Virus record (IMG/VR): IMGVR_UViG_3300034283_001913
Location: 1-64,000 of that record
Strand: one strand, 5' to 3'
From: a virus
DNA: 64,000 bases
Position numbers and translations under genes: made by a program. The notes under the pieces were generated by a model. That model was given only the letters and a program-made list of their open reading frames with translations. It had not been told where the DNA came from and did no database searches. Of this stretch, positions 15,984 to 23,181 are shown one piece after another. Numbering within the stretch: the first letter of the stretch is position 1; each line of letters opens with the position of its first letter.

Positions 15984-17237
15984 ATGGCAGAGAATAATGA
16001 AAGCGGTACAACTACCGTAACAACCGTAGACTTGGATATTGATAATATCCTAGGTACCCCAGGCGCTGAGAATATCATGGTTCCCAGCGACTCACAAAAG
16101 AAAGAGACTGCAAAGCCCTCAATCTTTAGTGCAAAACCTGTAGACATGTCGTTCCTTGAAAAGGATGAAGAAGATGATGAATCTGAGTCTCAACCAGCAG
16201 CCCAGGAAACAAAAGCTGCAGCTGTTACTCAGGAACAGATTCTAGAGCAGCTGGATGAGCTGAATGACTTTGAGACCGATAAAGGTACAGGTCGCCCTAA
16301 AACGGATAAGAGTGCTATGATTGAGCTTACTAAAAAGCTAATCGAAGCCGGTAAACTGATTCCGTTTGATGACGACAAGCCTATCGAAAAGTACACAGTT
16401 CAAGATTTTGAAGAGCTATTAGAAGCTAATATGCAGGAAAAAGAACGCAAGATGCGTGAAGAAGTTCCTCTAGAGTTTTTTGATAGCTTGCCTCAAGAGC
16501 TCCAGTATGCCGCCAAGTATGTTGCAGATGGAGGAAACGATCTAAAAGGTCTGTTTCGCACATTGGCTCAGGTAGAAGAAGTACGATCGCTAGATCCTCG
16601 AGATGAAAGCGACCAGGAGCAAATCGTTCGTGCTTACCTACACGCTACCCAGTTTGGAACCTCTGAGGAGATCGAAGAGGAAATTACAGCCTGGAAAGAT
16701 CGTGATGAACTAGGCTCAAAAGCTAACAAGTTCAAGCCAAAATTGGATGCGATGCAGCAACAGATTGTTGCCCGTCAACTGAACCAGCAAGAGCATATGC
16801 GTAAACAGCAGGCCGTTCAAGCTCAGATGTACATGGAGAATGTGTATAAAACACTAGACCCAGGCGACCTCAATGGAATCAAGTTAGACAAGAAGACTCA
16901 AAGCATGTTGTATGCAGGTCTTGTTCAACCTAACTACCCATCTATCTCCGGAAGACCTACCAACCTTTTGGGACATCTTTTGGAAAAGTATCAGTATGTA
17001 GAGCCTCGTCATGACCTTATCGCGGAAGCTCTGTGGCTGTTATCTGATCCAGATGGATATCGTGCAAAGGTGAAAGAGGGCGGAAAGAAAGAAGCTAATG
17101 AGAAGACAGCTAGAATGCTTAAAACAGAGCAGGCTAATAAGAACTCTTCGTACACACCAGATGACGAAGAGCGTATTACACCTCAGCAGTCTCAAAAGAA
17201 GCTTCAAAGAGCTAGTAACAATTTTTTCAAACGATAA
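15984..17237 (+). CDS. Scaffolding protein (capsid assembly)
   Basis: 417 residues, between portal and major capsid protein. The N-terminus is low-complexity, Thr/Val then strongly acidic (FLEKDEEDDESESQ near residue 53). The centre and C-terminus are helical and charged with long coiled-coil segments (LDAMQQQIVARQLNQQEHMRKQQ), and the end is basic (QKKLQRASNNFFKR). This acidic, helical, disordered-end architecture with a basic C-terminus is typical of phage scaffolds that bind the inner face of the capsid protein. No protease motif is visible. The assignment is from position and composition. Confidence 0.72.
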   Translation: MAENNESGTTTVTTVDLDIDNILGTPGAENIMVPSDSQKKETAKPSIFSAKPVDMSFLEKDEEDDESESQPAAQETKAAAVTQEQILEQLDELNDFETDKGTGRPKTDKSAMIELTKKLIEAGKLIPFDDDKPIEKYTVQDFEELLEANMQEKERKMREEVPLEFFDSLPQELQYAAKYVADGGNDLKGLFRTLAQVEEVRSLDPRDESDQEQIVRAYLHATQFGTSEEIEEEITAWKDRDELGSKANKFKPKLDAMQQQIVARQLNQQEHMRKQQAVQAQMYMENVYKTLDPGDLNGIKLDKKTQSMLYAGLVQPNYPSISGRPTNLLGHLLEKYQYVEPRHDLIAEALWLLSDPDGYRAKVKEGGKKEANEKTARMLKTEQANKNSSYTPDDEERITPQQSQKKLQRASNNFFKR

Positions 17238-17268
17238 CAAACAACTAACAATTAACAATTAAACAGAG

Positions 17269-18894
17269 ATGAGTACTCCAGTTTTAAACAATGGTCTATT
17301 TCTCCGTGATACGAACTACCAGGCTAGTTCTCACGTAGATTCTTACCACTTAGTAAACATGCTGAAAAATGCAGAACCTATGGACTTAGGTCCAGTAGAC
17401 ATCTGGGCTATGACCCAGAAGGTTGAAATGCCTCTTTATCAGCTTTCTAGCTTTGGTGGAAAGAATATTATTATGGTTGATAATGCTCGTGGTGAGTATA
17501 AGTGGCAGACTCCTGTGTCTCAGGATCTTCCTTATATCATCGAAGACATTGAACCACAAAACACTACTAAAGGTGTTGACGGTACAACCTTCAAAATCAA
17601 AATCAACCGTCGCGAGTTTGGACATGGTGATATCATCACTTATGACAAGTACAATGGTTGTGAAATGTACATCACTGCTGATGATATCCTTCCTATGGGA
17701 GATGGTTTCATCTACACTGTGCAGTTGGTAAACAATGACAACTACAAGTATTTGGATAACAAATATCTTGCAAACGGAACTAAGATCTTCCGTAAAGGTT
17801 CGGCTCGTGGTGAATACGGTGAGCGTTTCTCCGACATCATGACTCGCTCTGGTTTCCGCGAGTTCTACAACTTCGTAGGTGGAGCTGAAGCACACGTACA
17901 CTACTCAGTATCTTCTCGCGCTGACTTGATGGCTCGTGGTGGTATGAATGCTGATGGTACAGTTCCTGTAACTGAAATCTGGCGCAACTTTGATAAGAGC
18001 ATGGACCCTGCAATCACTAAGATTGAAGACATGGTATCAAAGATGGGCAAAGATTATGTAAAGCGTGCTATGGGTAACGGTACACTTACTCGTACATTCC
18101 TTACTACGATGGAAGCAGCTCACCTTACTAAGGTTGCTACAGACATCGAGACTTACTTGATGTGGGGACATGGTGGTCGTGTTAAACAAGACGGACCAGA
18201 TGATATCCGTATGTCAGTAGGTCTTTGGAAGCAGTTGGATAACTCCTTCAAGCGTGTTTACAATAAGAGCTCTTTCAACCTTGAGTTGTTCCGTGCTGAA
18301 TTGTACAACTTCTACGCGGGTCGTGTTGAGTTCCAGGGTCCAGATCCTAAGCGTCAATTGATCGTTCAAACCGGTATGGGTGGCATGCGTCTTGTTAACG
18401 AAGCTATCAAGCGTGAAGCTGCTAACTCAGGTCTTGTAATCCAGGCTGCTCAGAATAACGGTATCGGAGCTATCTCCGGCCAGGGCATGGATCTTGGATT
18501 CGGATTTGCGTACACTAGCTACGTGATCCCATTCCTTGCTAACGTGAAGTTTGTTCTTAACCCAGCGTTTGATAACGTACATACCAACGATATTGAAAAC
18601 CCAATCATCGATGGTAACCCATTGTCATCTTATAGCTTTATCATCTTCGATATCACTGATACCGGAAACGATAACATCTTCATGCTGAAGTTATCTTGGG
18701 ATAACCAGTTGAAGTGGTGGTACCAGAACGGTACTATGGATTACATGGGCCGTACACAAGGATTTGCATCTACCGGTCAGTTTAACGGTTACCGCGTATA
18801 CATGACTCAAACAATGCCAGCAATCTGGGTGAAAGACCCAACCAAGGTATTGAAGATCGTTATGCGTAACCCAATCACCGGCGGATCATTCTAA
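17269..18894 (+). CDS. Major capsid protein
   Basis: 541 residues, downstream of portal and scaffold. Codon use is strongly biased (Arg almost only CGT/CGC, many C-ending codons), the mark of the most highly expressed gene in the window. The sequence shows the order expected of a crAss-like HK97-fold capsid protein: an N-terminal arm, a long helix region (FREFYNFVGGAEAHVHYSVSS), and a C-terminal beta-rich domain with several aromatic Gly turns. The 31-nt leader (17238-17268) is A/C-rich. The identity comes from order, size and bias; the fold is inferred from the family. Confidence 0.85.
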   Translation: MSTPVLNNGLFLRDTNYQASSHVDSYHLVNMLKNAEPMDLGPVDIWAMTQKVEMPLYQLSSFGGKNIIMVDNARGEYKWQTPVSQDLPYIIEDIEPQNTTKGVDGTTFKIKINRREFGHGDIITYDKYNGCEMYITADDILPMGDGFIYTVQLVNNDNYKYLDNKYLANGTKIFRKGSARGEYGERFSDIMTRSGFREFYNFVGGAEAHVHYSVSSRADLMARGGMNADGTVPVTEIWRNFDKSMDPAITKIEDMVSKMGKDYVKRAMGNGTLTRTFLTTMEAAHLTKVATDIETYLMWGHGGRVKQDGPDDIRMSVGLWKQLDNSFKRVYNKSSFNLELFRAELYNFYAGRVEFQGPDPKRQLIVQTGMGGMRLVNEAIKREAANSGLVIQAAQNNGIGAISGQGMDLGFGFAYTSYVIPFLANVKFVLNPAFDNVHTNDIENPIIDGNPLSSYSFIIFDITDTGNDNIFMLKLSWDNQLKWWYQNGTMDYMGRTQGFASTGQFNGYRVYMTQTMPAIWVKDPTKVLKIVMRNPITGGSF

Positions 18895-18906
18895 TGCTCC
18901 GCACTC

Positions 18907-18950
18907 GCACTGGCAAGGGAGTACCCGTAAGTCTCCCTTGCAATCAGTGC
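18907..18950 (+). ncRNA. Long hairpin in the 3' UTR of the capsid gene
   Basis: GCACTG (18907-18912) plus GCAAGGGAG (18913-18921) pair with CTCCCTTGC (18933-18941) and CAGTGC (18945-18950): 15 perfect base pairs with an 11-nt loop and a 3-nt bulge (AAT). No U-tract follows, so it is not a normal intrinsic terminator. It starts 12 nt after the capsid stop codon and abuts a second, tRNA-like structure. It may protect the 3' end of the capsid mRNA from exonucleases or act as an RNA processing site. Confidence 0.7.
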
Positions 18951-18952
18951 CT

Positions 18953-19017
18953 TAGCTCAGATGGTGTTTTGCCGGCAAACAGTAGAAACACGAAAGGTTC
19001 GATCCTGATCTGAGCTC
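18953..19017 (+). ncRNA. tRNA-like structured RNA element
   Basis: A 9-bp stem closes the element: AGCTCAGAT (18954-18962) pairs with ATCTGAGCT (19008-19016). Inside lie GTGTTT/AAACAC (18964-18969 with 18986-18991), the self-complementary TTTGCCGGCAAA, and AGGTTCGATCCT (18995-19006), which looks like a tRNA T arm. The 5' side TTAGCTCAGATGGT matches the tRNA D-arm consensus. The element is too short for a normal tRNA and no acceptable anticodon arm forms. It could be a decayed tRNA or a tRNA mimic in the untranslated region between capsid and next gene. Confidence 0.55.
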
Positions 19018-19029
19018 TAACGTCAGTAA

Positions 19030-19046
19030 TATAACCAACCAACAAT
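19030..19046 (+). repeat. A/C-rich 5' leader, copy 2 of the 17-nt direct repeat
   Basis: TATAACCAACCAACAAT, identical to 15967-15983, here followed by CAACAAA and the ATG at 19054. A shorter relative (GTAACCAACAAAAC) lies at about 25489-25502. No promoter-like boxes are obvious just upstream, so the repeat is more likely a translation-leader element than part of a promoter. Confidence 0.75.
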
Positions 19047-19053
19047 CAACAAA

Positions 19054-20070
19054 ATGAGTAACTTTATCATGACAGAGCTCCCTACGCTTTCAGAGCAAGG
19101 GAATGTTTCAATTAAACCGTTCTTTGACCCTAATGTGGATAATCTAGGTTTGCAGAACTATGGCTTATCTCTTTTCGATGGAGTATTCCACGAAGAGCAA
19201 CTTGCTTGCATAGAGCAAAATGGTACAAAAAGGTATATCACCGGTTTGAATCCTTTTGCTCCAGAAGTAAAACTTCTTCCTCAAGAACTTCGTGAGGCTC
19301 GGATTAAAGAGATTAACAAAATAGTTTCACAGCTAGAGGCTGAGCTTAATGCTAATATTCTTGATCCTAACGATCCGGATTTTTGGAATAAGGTAAAGCT
19401 TCTGCGTCCTGATAACTATGAGTTTTGGGAAAAGATCTCAATTCGCTGTGGTAATCAGCCGGTTCCTCTTGATCCGTCGAAAAATCCTTTTGATTTGATC
19501 AAGTTATATGCTGTTGAAGCTGGAGGATTCTCAATTGTAGCAAAGAGCTACGAAGATGCGAGAAGTCGTCCGGTGTCACCAAAGTTCTACCTCGATAAAT
19601 CTATCAACACTATTGCTAGCAAAACAGAGATCAAAAAGCTTAAGAACAAAGCTCTTGTTGAACTTGAAGGTTTATTCCGTTCTAAACAGAATAAGCTTAT
19701 GTATGTAGCAAAAGTTGTAGACGGTAACAGTGTTCAATACAAGAAGTCTACACCTAATGATGTTATCTATGATAACATGGATAAGTTTATCAACGGTGAA
19801 GGTGTAGAAAGCAACATACGTCGTGCAGCTGAAACCTTTATTGATGCTGCCTCTTTAGATATCGAAACTCTTAAGCTTAAAGCTCTTGTGAAAGATTCAA
19901 CTTTCTACAAGTTGATTTCACCTAAAGGTGACGGCATGATTTACCACTTAGCTACAAACAGTATTATGGGCCGTAATCCATCAGAGTGTTTGGAGTTTTT
20001 GAAGAATCCTTTAAATGATAAAATCCTCGAAGATCTTCTTAAGATTGTAGAGGCTAACTGGAAAAAATAA
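19054..20070 (+). CDS. Putative head-associated structural protein
   Basis: 338 residues following the capsid gene and the structured RNA, with the same 17-nt leader as the scaffold gene, so it is likely strongly translated. It is a soluble alpha/beta sequence with no membrane segment. Notable stretches are LNPFAPEVKLLPQELREARIKEI, a DPNDPDFWNKVKLLRPDNYEFWEK motif, and a C-terminal MGRNPSECLEFLKNP. No family is recognised with confidence; the location suggests a capsid auxiliary or head-completion protein. Confidence 0.65.
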   Translation: MSNFIMTELPTLSEQGNVSIKPFFDPNVDNLGLQNYGLSLFDGVFHEEQLACIEQNGTKRYITGLNPFAPEVKLLPQELREARIKEINKIVSQLEAELNANILDPNDPDFWNKVKLLRPDNYEFWEKISIRCGNQPVPLDPSKNPFDLIKLYAVEAGGFSIVAKSYEDARSRPVSPKFYLDKSINTIASKTEIKKLKNKALVELEGLFRSKQNKLMYVAKVVDGNSVQYKKSTPNDVIYDNMDKFINGEGVESNIRRAAETFIDAASLDIETLKLKALVKDSTFYKLISPKGDGMIYHLATNSIMGRNPSECLEFLKNPLNDKILEDLLKIVEANWKK

Positions 20071-20081
20071 AACATCATACC

Positions 20082-20267
20082 ATGGCTAAAAATCAAGCAG
20101 GCGTTGGAGGGGTAAAGAACCCTAACACCGTATTCACAGAAGTAGTGAAGAATCCTACCCGTTATAAGGGCGGCATGAACACTTGTCCTGAAGTTGTTAA
20201 AAACCCTACTCGTTATACAGGCGGTCTGAATCAGGCAGCTTGTGACGTTCCTAAAAAAGGTAAGTAA
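20082..20267 (+). CDS. Tiny basic protein 1 of the Lys/Gly-rich array
   Basis: 61 residues. It contains an internal duplication: EVVKNPTRYKGGMN and EVVKNPTRYTGGLN, preceded by a weaker VKNPNTVFTE copy. It has a net positive charge and ends in KKGK. It ends in a TAATG junction with the next gene. Nine such short genes follow one another from here to 21859; none has a recognised family. A nucleic-acid-associated or internal head role is suggested by charge and location. Confidence 0.7.
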   Translation: MAKNQAGVGGVKNPNTVFTEVVKNPTRYKGGMNTCPEVVKNPTRYTGGLNQAACDVPKKGK

Positions 20268-20446
20268 TGGCAAAGAAATCTAGTAAACCCGGACCTAATA
20301 AGGTAAACATGAAGACTGTAGGTAAAACTACAGCTTTAGTTACAAACTATGGTAAGAACTACAAAGGACCTCAGCCTAATAAGTCTAGAACAGGAAAACC
20401 TGCTCCAGCTTTCAAAAAAGGCGGAACGCTTAAGAAAAAGAAATAA
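20267..20446 (+). CDS. Tiny basic protein 2 of the array
   Basis: 59 residues, MAKKSSKPGPNKVNMK... ending in FKKGGTLKKKK. It starts inside the TAATG overlap with the previous gene, which supports it as real despite its length. It is rich in Lys, Gly, Pro and Asn, has no predicted hydrophobic core and is probably disordered. The FKKGG motif near the end (residues 49-53) recurs in other array members and in the 2104-residue virion protein at 38367-44681. Confidence 0.65.
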   Translation: MAKKSSKPGPNKVNMKTVGKTTALVTNYGKNYKGPQPNKSRTGKPAPAFKKGGTLKKKK

Positions 20447-20448
20447 CT

Positions 20449-20577
20449 GTGGCAAAACAACAAACTAAGGTATCTTCATCAAAAACAGTTTTTGGTAAGA
20501 GAAGAGTAGGTAAAGCTAAAAAGCGTAAATCGCCTAAGGATAAACTTACTAAACCTTATATTGGACAAGGAAAGTAA
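20449..20577 (+). CDS. Tiny basic protein 3 of the array
   Basis: 42 residues from a GTG start at 20449, 2 nt after the previous stop; the MAKQQTKV N-terminus matches the MAK- start of its neighbours, which supports GTG. Fifteen of 42 residues are Lys or Arg (GKRRVGKAKKRKSPKDK), the most basic of the set and reminiscent of protamine-like or viral core peptides. Confidence 0.6.
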   Translation: MAKQQTKVSSSKTVFGKRRVGKAKKRKSPKDKLTKPYIGQGK

Positions 20578-20581
20578 AACT

Positions 20582-20734
20582 ATGGCAGCCAAAGATAAAA
20601 AGTGGATACAAAAAGCAGTGAATCCTAAACATAAGGGTTACTGCACCCCTATGTCTAAGCCGACATGTACACCAAAAAGAAAGGCTCTTGCCAGAACTTT
20701 TAAAGCAATGGCTAAAGCTAGAAAAGGAAAATAA
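20582..20734 (+). CDS. Tiny basic protein 4 of the array
   Basis: 50 residues, MAAKDKKWIQKAVNPKHKG..., with a helical, basic C-terminus (RKALARTFKAMAKARKGK). The KGYCTPMSKPTCTPKRKAL centre carries two Cys with TP flanks, resembling short Lys-rich proteins seen in many environmental phage genomes. It is spaced 4 nt and 2 nt from its neighbours. Confidence 0.65.
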   Translation: MAAKDKKWIQKAVNPKHKGYCTPMSKPTCTPKRKALARTFKAMAKARKGK

Positions 20735-20736
20735 CC

Positions 20737-20925
20737 ATGGCTAAAACTAAAAGCAAAGTAAACCAAGCAGGAGTCTATACCAAACCAGGTATGAGAAAAT
20801 CTTTGTTCAACAAGATTAAAGCTGGTTCTAAAGGCGGAGATCCCGGCGAATGGTCTGCTCGTAAAGCTCAGTTACTTGCTAAAGAGTACAAGTCAAAAGG
20901 TGGAGGATACAAAACCAAGAAGTAA
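20737..20925 (+). CDS. Tiny basic protein 5 of the array
   Basis: 62 residues beginning MAKTKSKVNQAGVYTKPGMRK. The middle GSKGGDPGEWSARKAQLLAKEYKSKGGGYKTKK is a recognisable short motif (SxKGGxxGxWSARKAQLLAxxYKxxGGGYK) that I recall from small phage proteins of unknown function. It ends in a TAATG overlap with the next gene. Confidence 0.7.
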   Translation: MAKTKSKVNQAGVYTKPGMRKSLFNKIKAGSKGGDPGEWSARKAQLLAKEYKSKGGGYKTKK

Positions 20926-21191
20926 TGGCAAAGAATCCTCAGCAAAGTCTTAGAGACTGGACAGATCAAAAGTGGATGACTTCTGGCACTTATGCTAATA
21001 AGAAGAAGGGATCATCTAAAGAAGTAAAGTCAAAGGGTAAGAAAAGATATCTTCCCGAATCAGCTTGGTCTTCTTTATCTGCCGGAGAAAAGGCTGCGAC
21101 TAATAAAGCAAAAGCTGAGGGTAATAGAAAAGGTAAACAGTTTGTTTCCCAACCAAAAAATATAAAGCAAAAAACTAAAAAACACAGATAA
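20925..21191 (+). CDS. Tiny basic protein 6 of the array
   Basis: 88 residues. It has the pattern LRDWTDQKWMTSG...KRYLPESAWSSLSAGEKAATNKAKAEG...KGKQFVSQPKNI, which is familiar from short phage proteins of unknown function (a WxxQkW...RYLPxxAWxxLSxxE kind of motif). It is strongly basic at the C-terminus. TAATG junctions on both sides show coupling within the array. Confidence 0.7.
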   Translation: MAKNPQQSLRDWTDQKWMTSGTYANKKKGSSKEVKSKGKKRYLPESAWSSLSAGEKAATNKAKAEGNRKGKQFVSQPKNIKQKTKKHR

Positions 21192-21349
21192 TGGCAAAGA
21201 ACGCAAAACAACAAGCGGCAATAGCGATGTCTATGAAAGCTGTAGGTAAGAAGCCTAAGATGGCTAAAGGTGGTGCAGCAGGCACTGCTCTTAAGAATGC
21301 CTTGATTAAGGCAGGTTATAAAAAAGGCGGATCTACTAAGAAAAAGTAA
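21191..21349 (+). CDS. Tiny basic protein 7 of the array
   Basis: 52 residues, MAKNAKQQAAIAMSMKAVGKKPKMAKGG... ending GYKKGGSTKKK. The N-terminal half could form an amphipathic helix. It holds two GG motifs, MAKGG and YKKGG (residues 43-47), of the type also found in the giant virion protein. It overlaps both neighbours by the TAATG arrangement. Confidence 0.65.
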   Translation: MAKNAKQQAAIAMSMKAVGKKPKMAKGGAAGTALKNALIKAGYKKGGSTKKK

Positions 21350-21603
21350 TGGCAAAGTCACCAGCTTGGCAGCGCAAAGAAGGCAAGTCTCCTAGTGGAG
21401 GACTCAATGCTAAAGGTAGAGCTTCTTATAACAGAGCTAACCCTGGTAAACCTGGGCTTAAAGCTCCACAACCTGAAGGTGGTTCTAGAAAGAAATCTTT
21501 CTGTGCCCGAATGTCAGGTATGAAGAAGAAGCTTACTAGCAGTAAGACAGCTAATGATCCCAATAGCCGGATCAATAAAGCGCTGCGTAAATGGAAATGT
21601 TAA
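21349..21603 (+). CDS. Tiny basic protein 8 of the array
   Basis: 84 residues. The start SPAWQRKEGKSPSGGLNAKG and the following ASYNRANPGKPGLKAP, SFCARMSGMKKKLTSSKTANDPNSRINKALRKWKC form a motif well known from short phage proteins: W-R-xxG-x-xxGGLNxxGR...SFCARMxGM...P.SRI..ALRxW.C. It is one of the few array members with a widespread relative; its function is not established. A 19-nt gap separates it from the last array gene. Confidence 0.72.
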   Translation: MAKSPAWQRKEGKSPSGGLNAKGRASYNRANPGKPGLKAPQPEGGSRKKSFCARMSGMKKKLTSSKTANDPNSRINKALRKWKC

Positions 21604-21622
21604 CCTTTAAATACTATAAACA

Positions 21623-21859
21623 ATGAAAAAAGTAACACCAAAAGCAAAAACCGGAAAGATGGTAAACCCTAATCCTACAGCTAAAGCGTCTCCTATGAAA
21701 AGCGGAGGAAAGGTTATGGCTAAAACAGGAAGAACTATTACTAAAGATCAGCCTCTGAATGCTCAAAATTCAGGTATGGCTAAGTACGGTAAGTCTATGA
21801 CTAAAGCTATGTACGGCAAGTCTATGATGAAAAAGGGTGGTGCCAAAAAAGGCAAGTAA
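21623..21859 (+). CDS. Tiny basic protein 9 of the array
   Basis: 78 residues, Lys/Ala/Met/Gly-rich (MKSGGKVMAKTG, YGKSMTKAMYGKSMMKKGGAKKGK). The end contains two near repeats of YGKSM. It resembles the C-termini of the other array members. It is followed 8 nt later by the adaptor gene, which shows that the array is embedded in the structural operon. Confidence 0.65.
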   Translation: MKKVTPKAKTGKMVNPNPTAKASPMKSGGKVMAKTGRTITKDQPLNAQNSGMAKYGKSMTKAMYGKSMMKKGGAKKGK

Positions 21860-21867
21860 TCTAAGAG

Positions 21868-22572
21868 ATGGATAATAATACCATATATCTAAAGATTAAG
21901 CAACGTCTTAACAAACTTGCTAGCAACGACTATGATAACATAGAGTGCTGGCAAGTTGTTGAGGCTTTTAATAAGGGCCAGGTAGAATGGTGCCGTAGAA
22001 ACCTTCATGGCACAAATCTTAAGCAAGAAGGGGATGAGCAATCTAAACGCCGGATAGATGATTTGCAGAAGCTGCTTATTAGCGTTCCTGTAGTATTATC
22101 AGATGCCCAGCTTTATTTCGAAACCCCCGATATTCCTGCTGATTATTTAGAGTGGAAAAGAATCTCGGCTTATGCCAAAAATGATTGTTGCCCTAAAGGC
22201 CGGCGGATGGTTATTTACCTCGCTGAAGAAGGCAACGTAGATGAATTACTCCGAGATAAAAACAAACAACCTAGTTTTGAGTGGGCAGAAACTTTCTGTA
22301 CTATTATCAACAACCGGGTGCGTATTTATACCAATAATAAATTTTCGGTAGAAGATGTAGAACTTTCATATTACCGTCAACCGGTAAGAATCCAAATAGC
22401 TAACTGTGTGGACCCGTATACACAGCAAGTAAGCCTTGTCAATGTAGAATGTGAGTTTAAAGATGATCTTGTAGAGGTGCTCATTGATGAAGCGGTAAAA
22501 ATCATAGCGGGAGATATTGAGTCAATAAATCAGATGCAGCGTGCTTCGCAGTCTGTAGAACAGAATAACTAA
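21868..22572 (+). CDS. Ring/adaptor-type connector protein
   Basis: 234 residues. The layout begins with a helical region (YLKIKQRLNKLASNDYDNIECWQVVEAFNKGQVEWCRRN) followed by beta-rich sequence and a helical end (ECEFKDDLVEVLIDEAVKIIAGDIESINQMQR). This resembles head-tail adaptor and ring proteins of P22 gp4 type, which in crAss-like phages lie downstream of the capsid gene and bind below the portal. The evidence is pattern and position, not a motif. It ends 2 nt before the ferritin gene. Confidence 0.62.
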   Translation: MDNNTIYLKIKQRLNKLASNDYDNIECWQVVEAFNKGQVEWCRRNLHGTNLKQEGDEQSKRRIDDLQKLLISVPVVLSDAQLYFETPDIPADYLEWKRISAYAKNDCCPKGRRMVIYLAEEGNVDELLRDKNKQPSFEWAETFCTIINNRVRIYTNNKFSVEDVELSYYRQPVRIQIANCVDPYTQQVSLVNVECEFKDDLVEVLIDEAVKIIAGDIESINQMQRASQSVEQNN

Positions 22573-22574
22573 CA

Positions 22575-23165
22575 ATGGAAAAGCCCGGAAATATCCTAAA
22601 GCGTAGTCTAAAGACAGATAGTCCTGCCGCTCAACAGACTATACAAAAAAAACCTTCTGTTAAAAAACATAATCCTCTTATCAGTGATCACTGTATAGAG
22701 TATTTGAATTACAGGATTGAACAAGAAGAATATTCTGGCAGAATATATCTTGCTATGTCTATGTGGTTGAATGATAATGGATATCTCAATGCGGCTAAGC
22801 TATGGAAGAAGTATTCTGATGAAGAAATGCTTCATGCTAACGATGCTAGAGAATATCTTTTAGCTATGGGCGTACAGCCTCTGACTCCTAAGTTAGATGC
22901 TCCTAATCAGTCTTTTACAGGACTTCCTGATATTATCCAGAGATCTTATGAACATGAGATCGAGGTTACTACTCAGATTAAAGACTTATCGACAGAAGCT
23001 CTTAAAAAAGGTGATCATATGCTTTATCAGTTAGGTTTGGCTTACTTAAAAGAACAAGTAGAAGAGCATGGAAAGATGCAAGATCTCATGGATCAGATTG
23101 AATCTTTTGGTACAGATAAGATAGCTATGCGTCTTTTTGACCACGAGCTGAAAGATTACCTCTAA
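22575..23165 (+). CDS. Ferritin (non-haem, ferroxidase type)
   Basis: 196 residues. From residue about 37 it aligns with E. coli FtnA-type ferritins throughout: YLNYRIEQEEYSGRIYLAMSMWLNDNGY, KLWKKYSDEEMLHANDAREYL, DIIQRSYEHEIEVT, GLAYLKEQVEEHGKM. The ferroxidase ligands are all present: Glu51, Glu84, His87, Glu128, Gln161 and Glu164, with Glu160 at the third-site position. There is no haem-binding or Dps signature. Residues 1-35 are a basic extension absent from cellular ferritins. The gene lies 2 nt after a connector gene and upstream of promoter P5, inside a late structural region. It should oxidise and store Fe(II); whether it is packed in the virion or acts in the infected cell is unknown. 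Confidence 0.9.
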   Translation: MEKPGNILKRSLKTDSPAAQQTIQKKPSVKKHNPLISDHCIEYLNYRIEQEEYSGRIYLAMSMWLNDNGYLNAAKLWKKYSDEEMLHANDAREYLLAMGVQPLTPKLDAPNQSFTGLPDIIQRSYEHEIEVTTQIKDLSTEALKKGDHMLYQLGLAYLKEQVEEHGKMQDLMDQIESFGTDKIAMRLFDHELKDYL

Positions 23166-23181
23166 AAAATATTTATATTAG

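Noticed and set aside
18946-19017. A functional tRNA gene
   Set aside because: D-arm-like and T-arm-like segments exist, but the element is about 10 nt short and no stem with a U33-type anticodon loop can be formed. Kept as a tRNA-like RNA instead.
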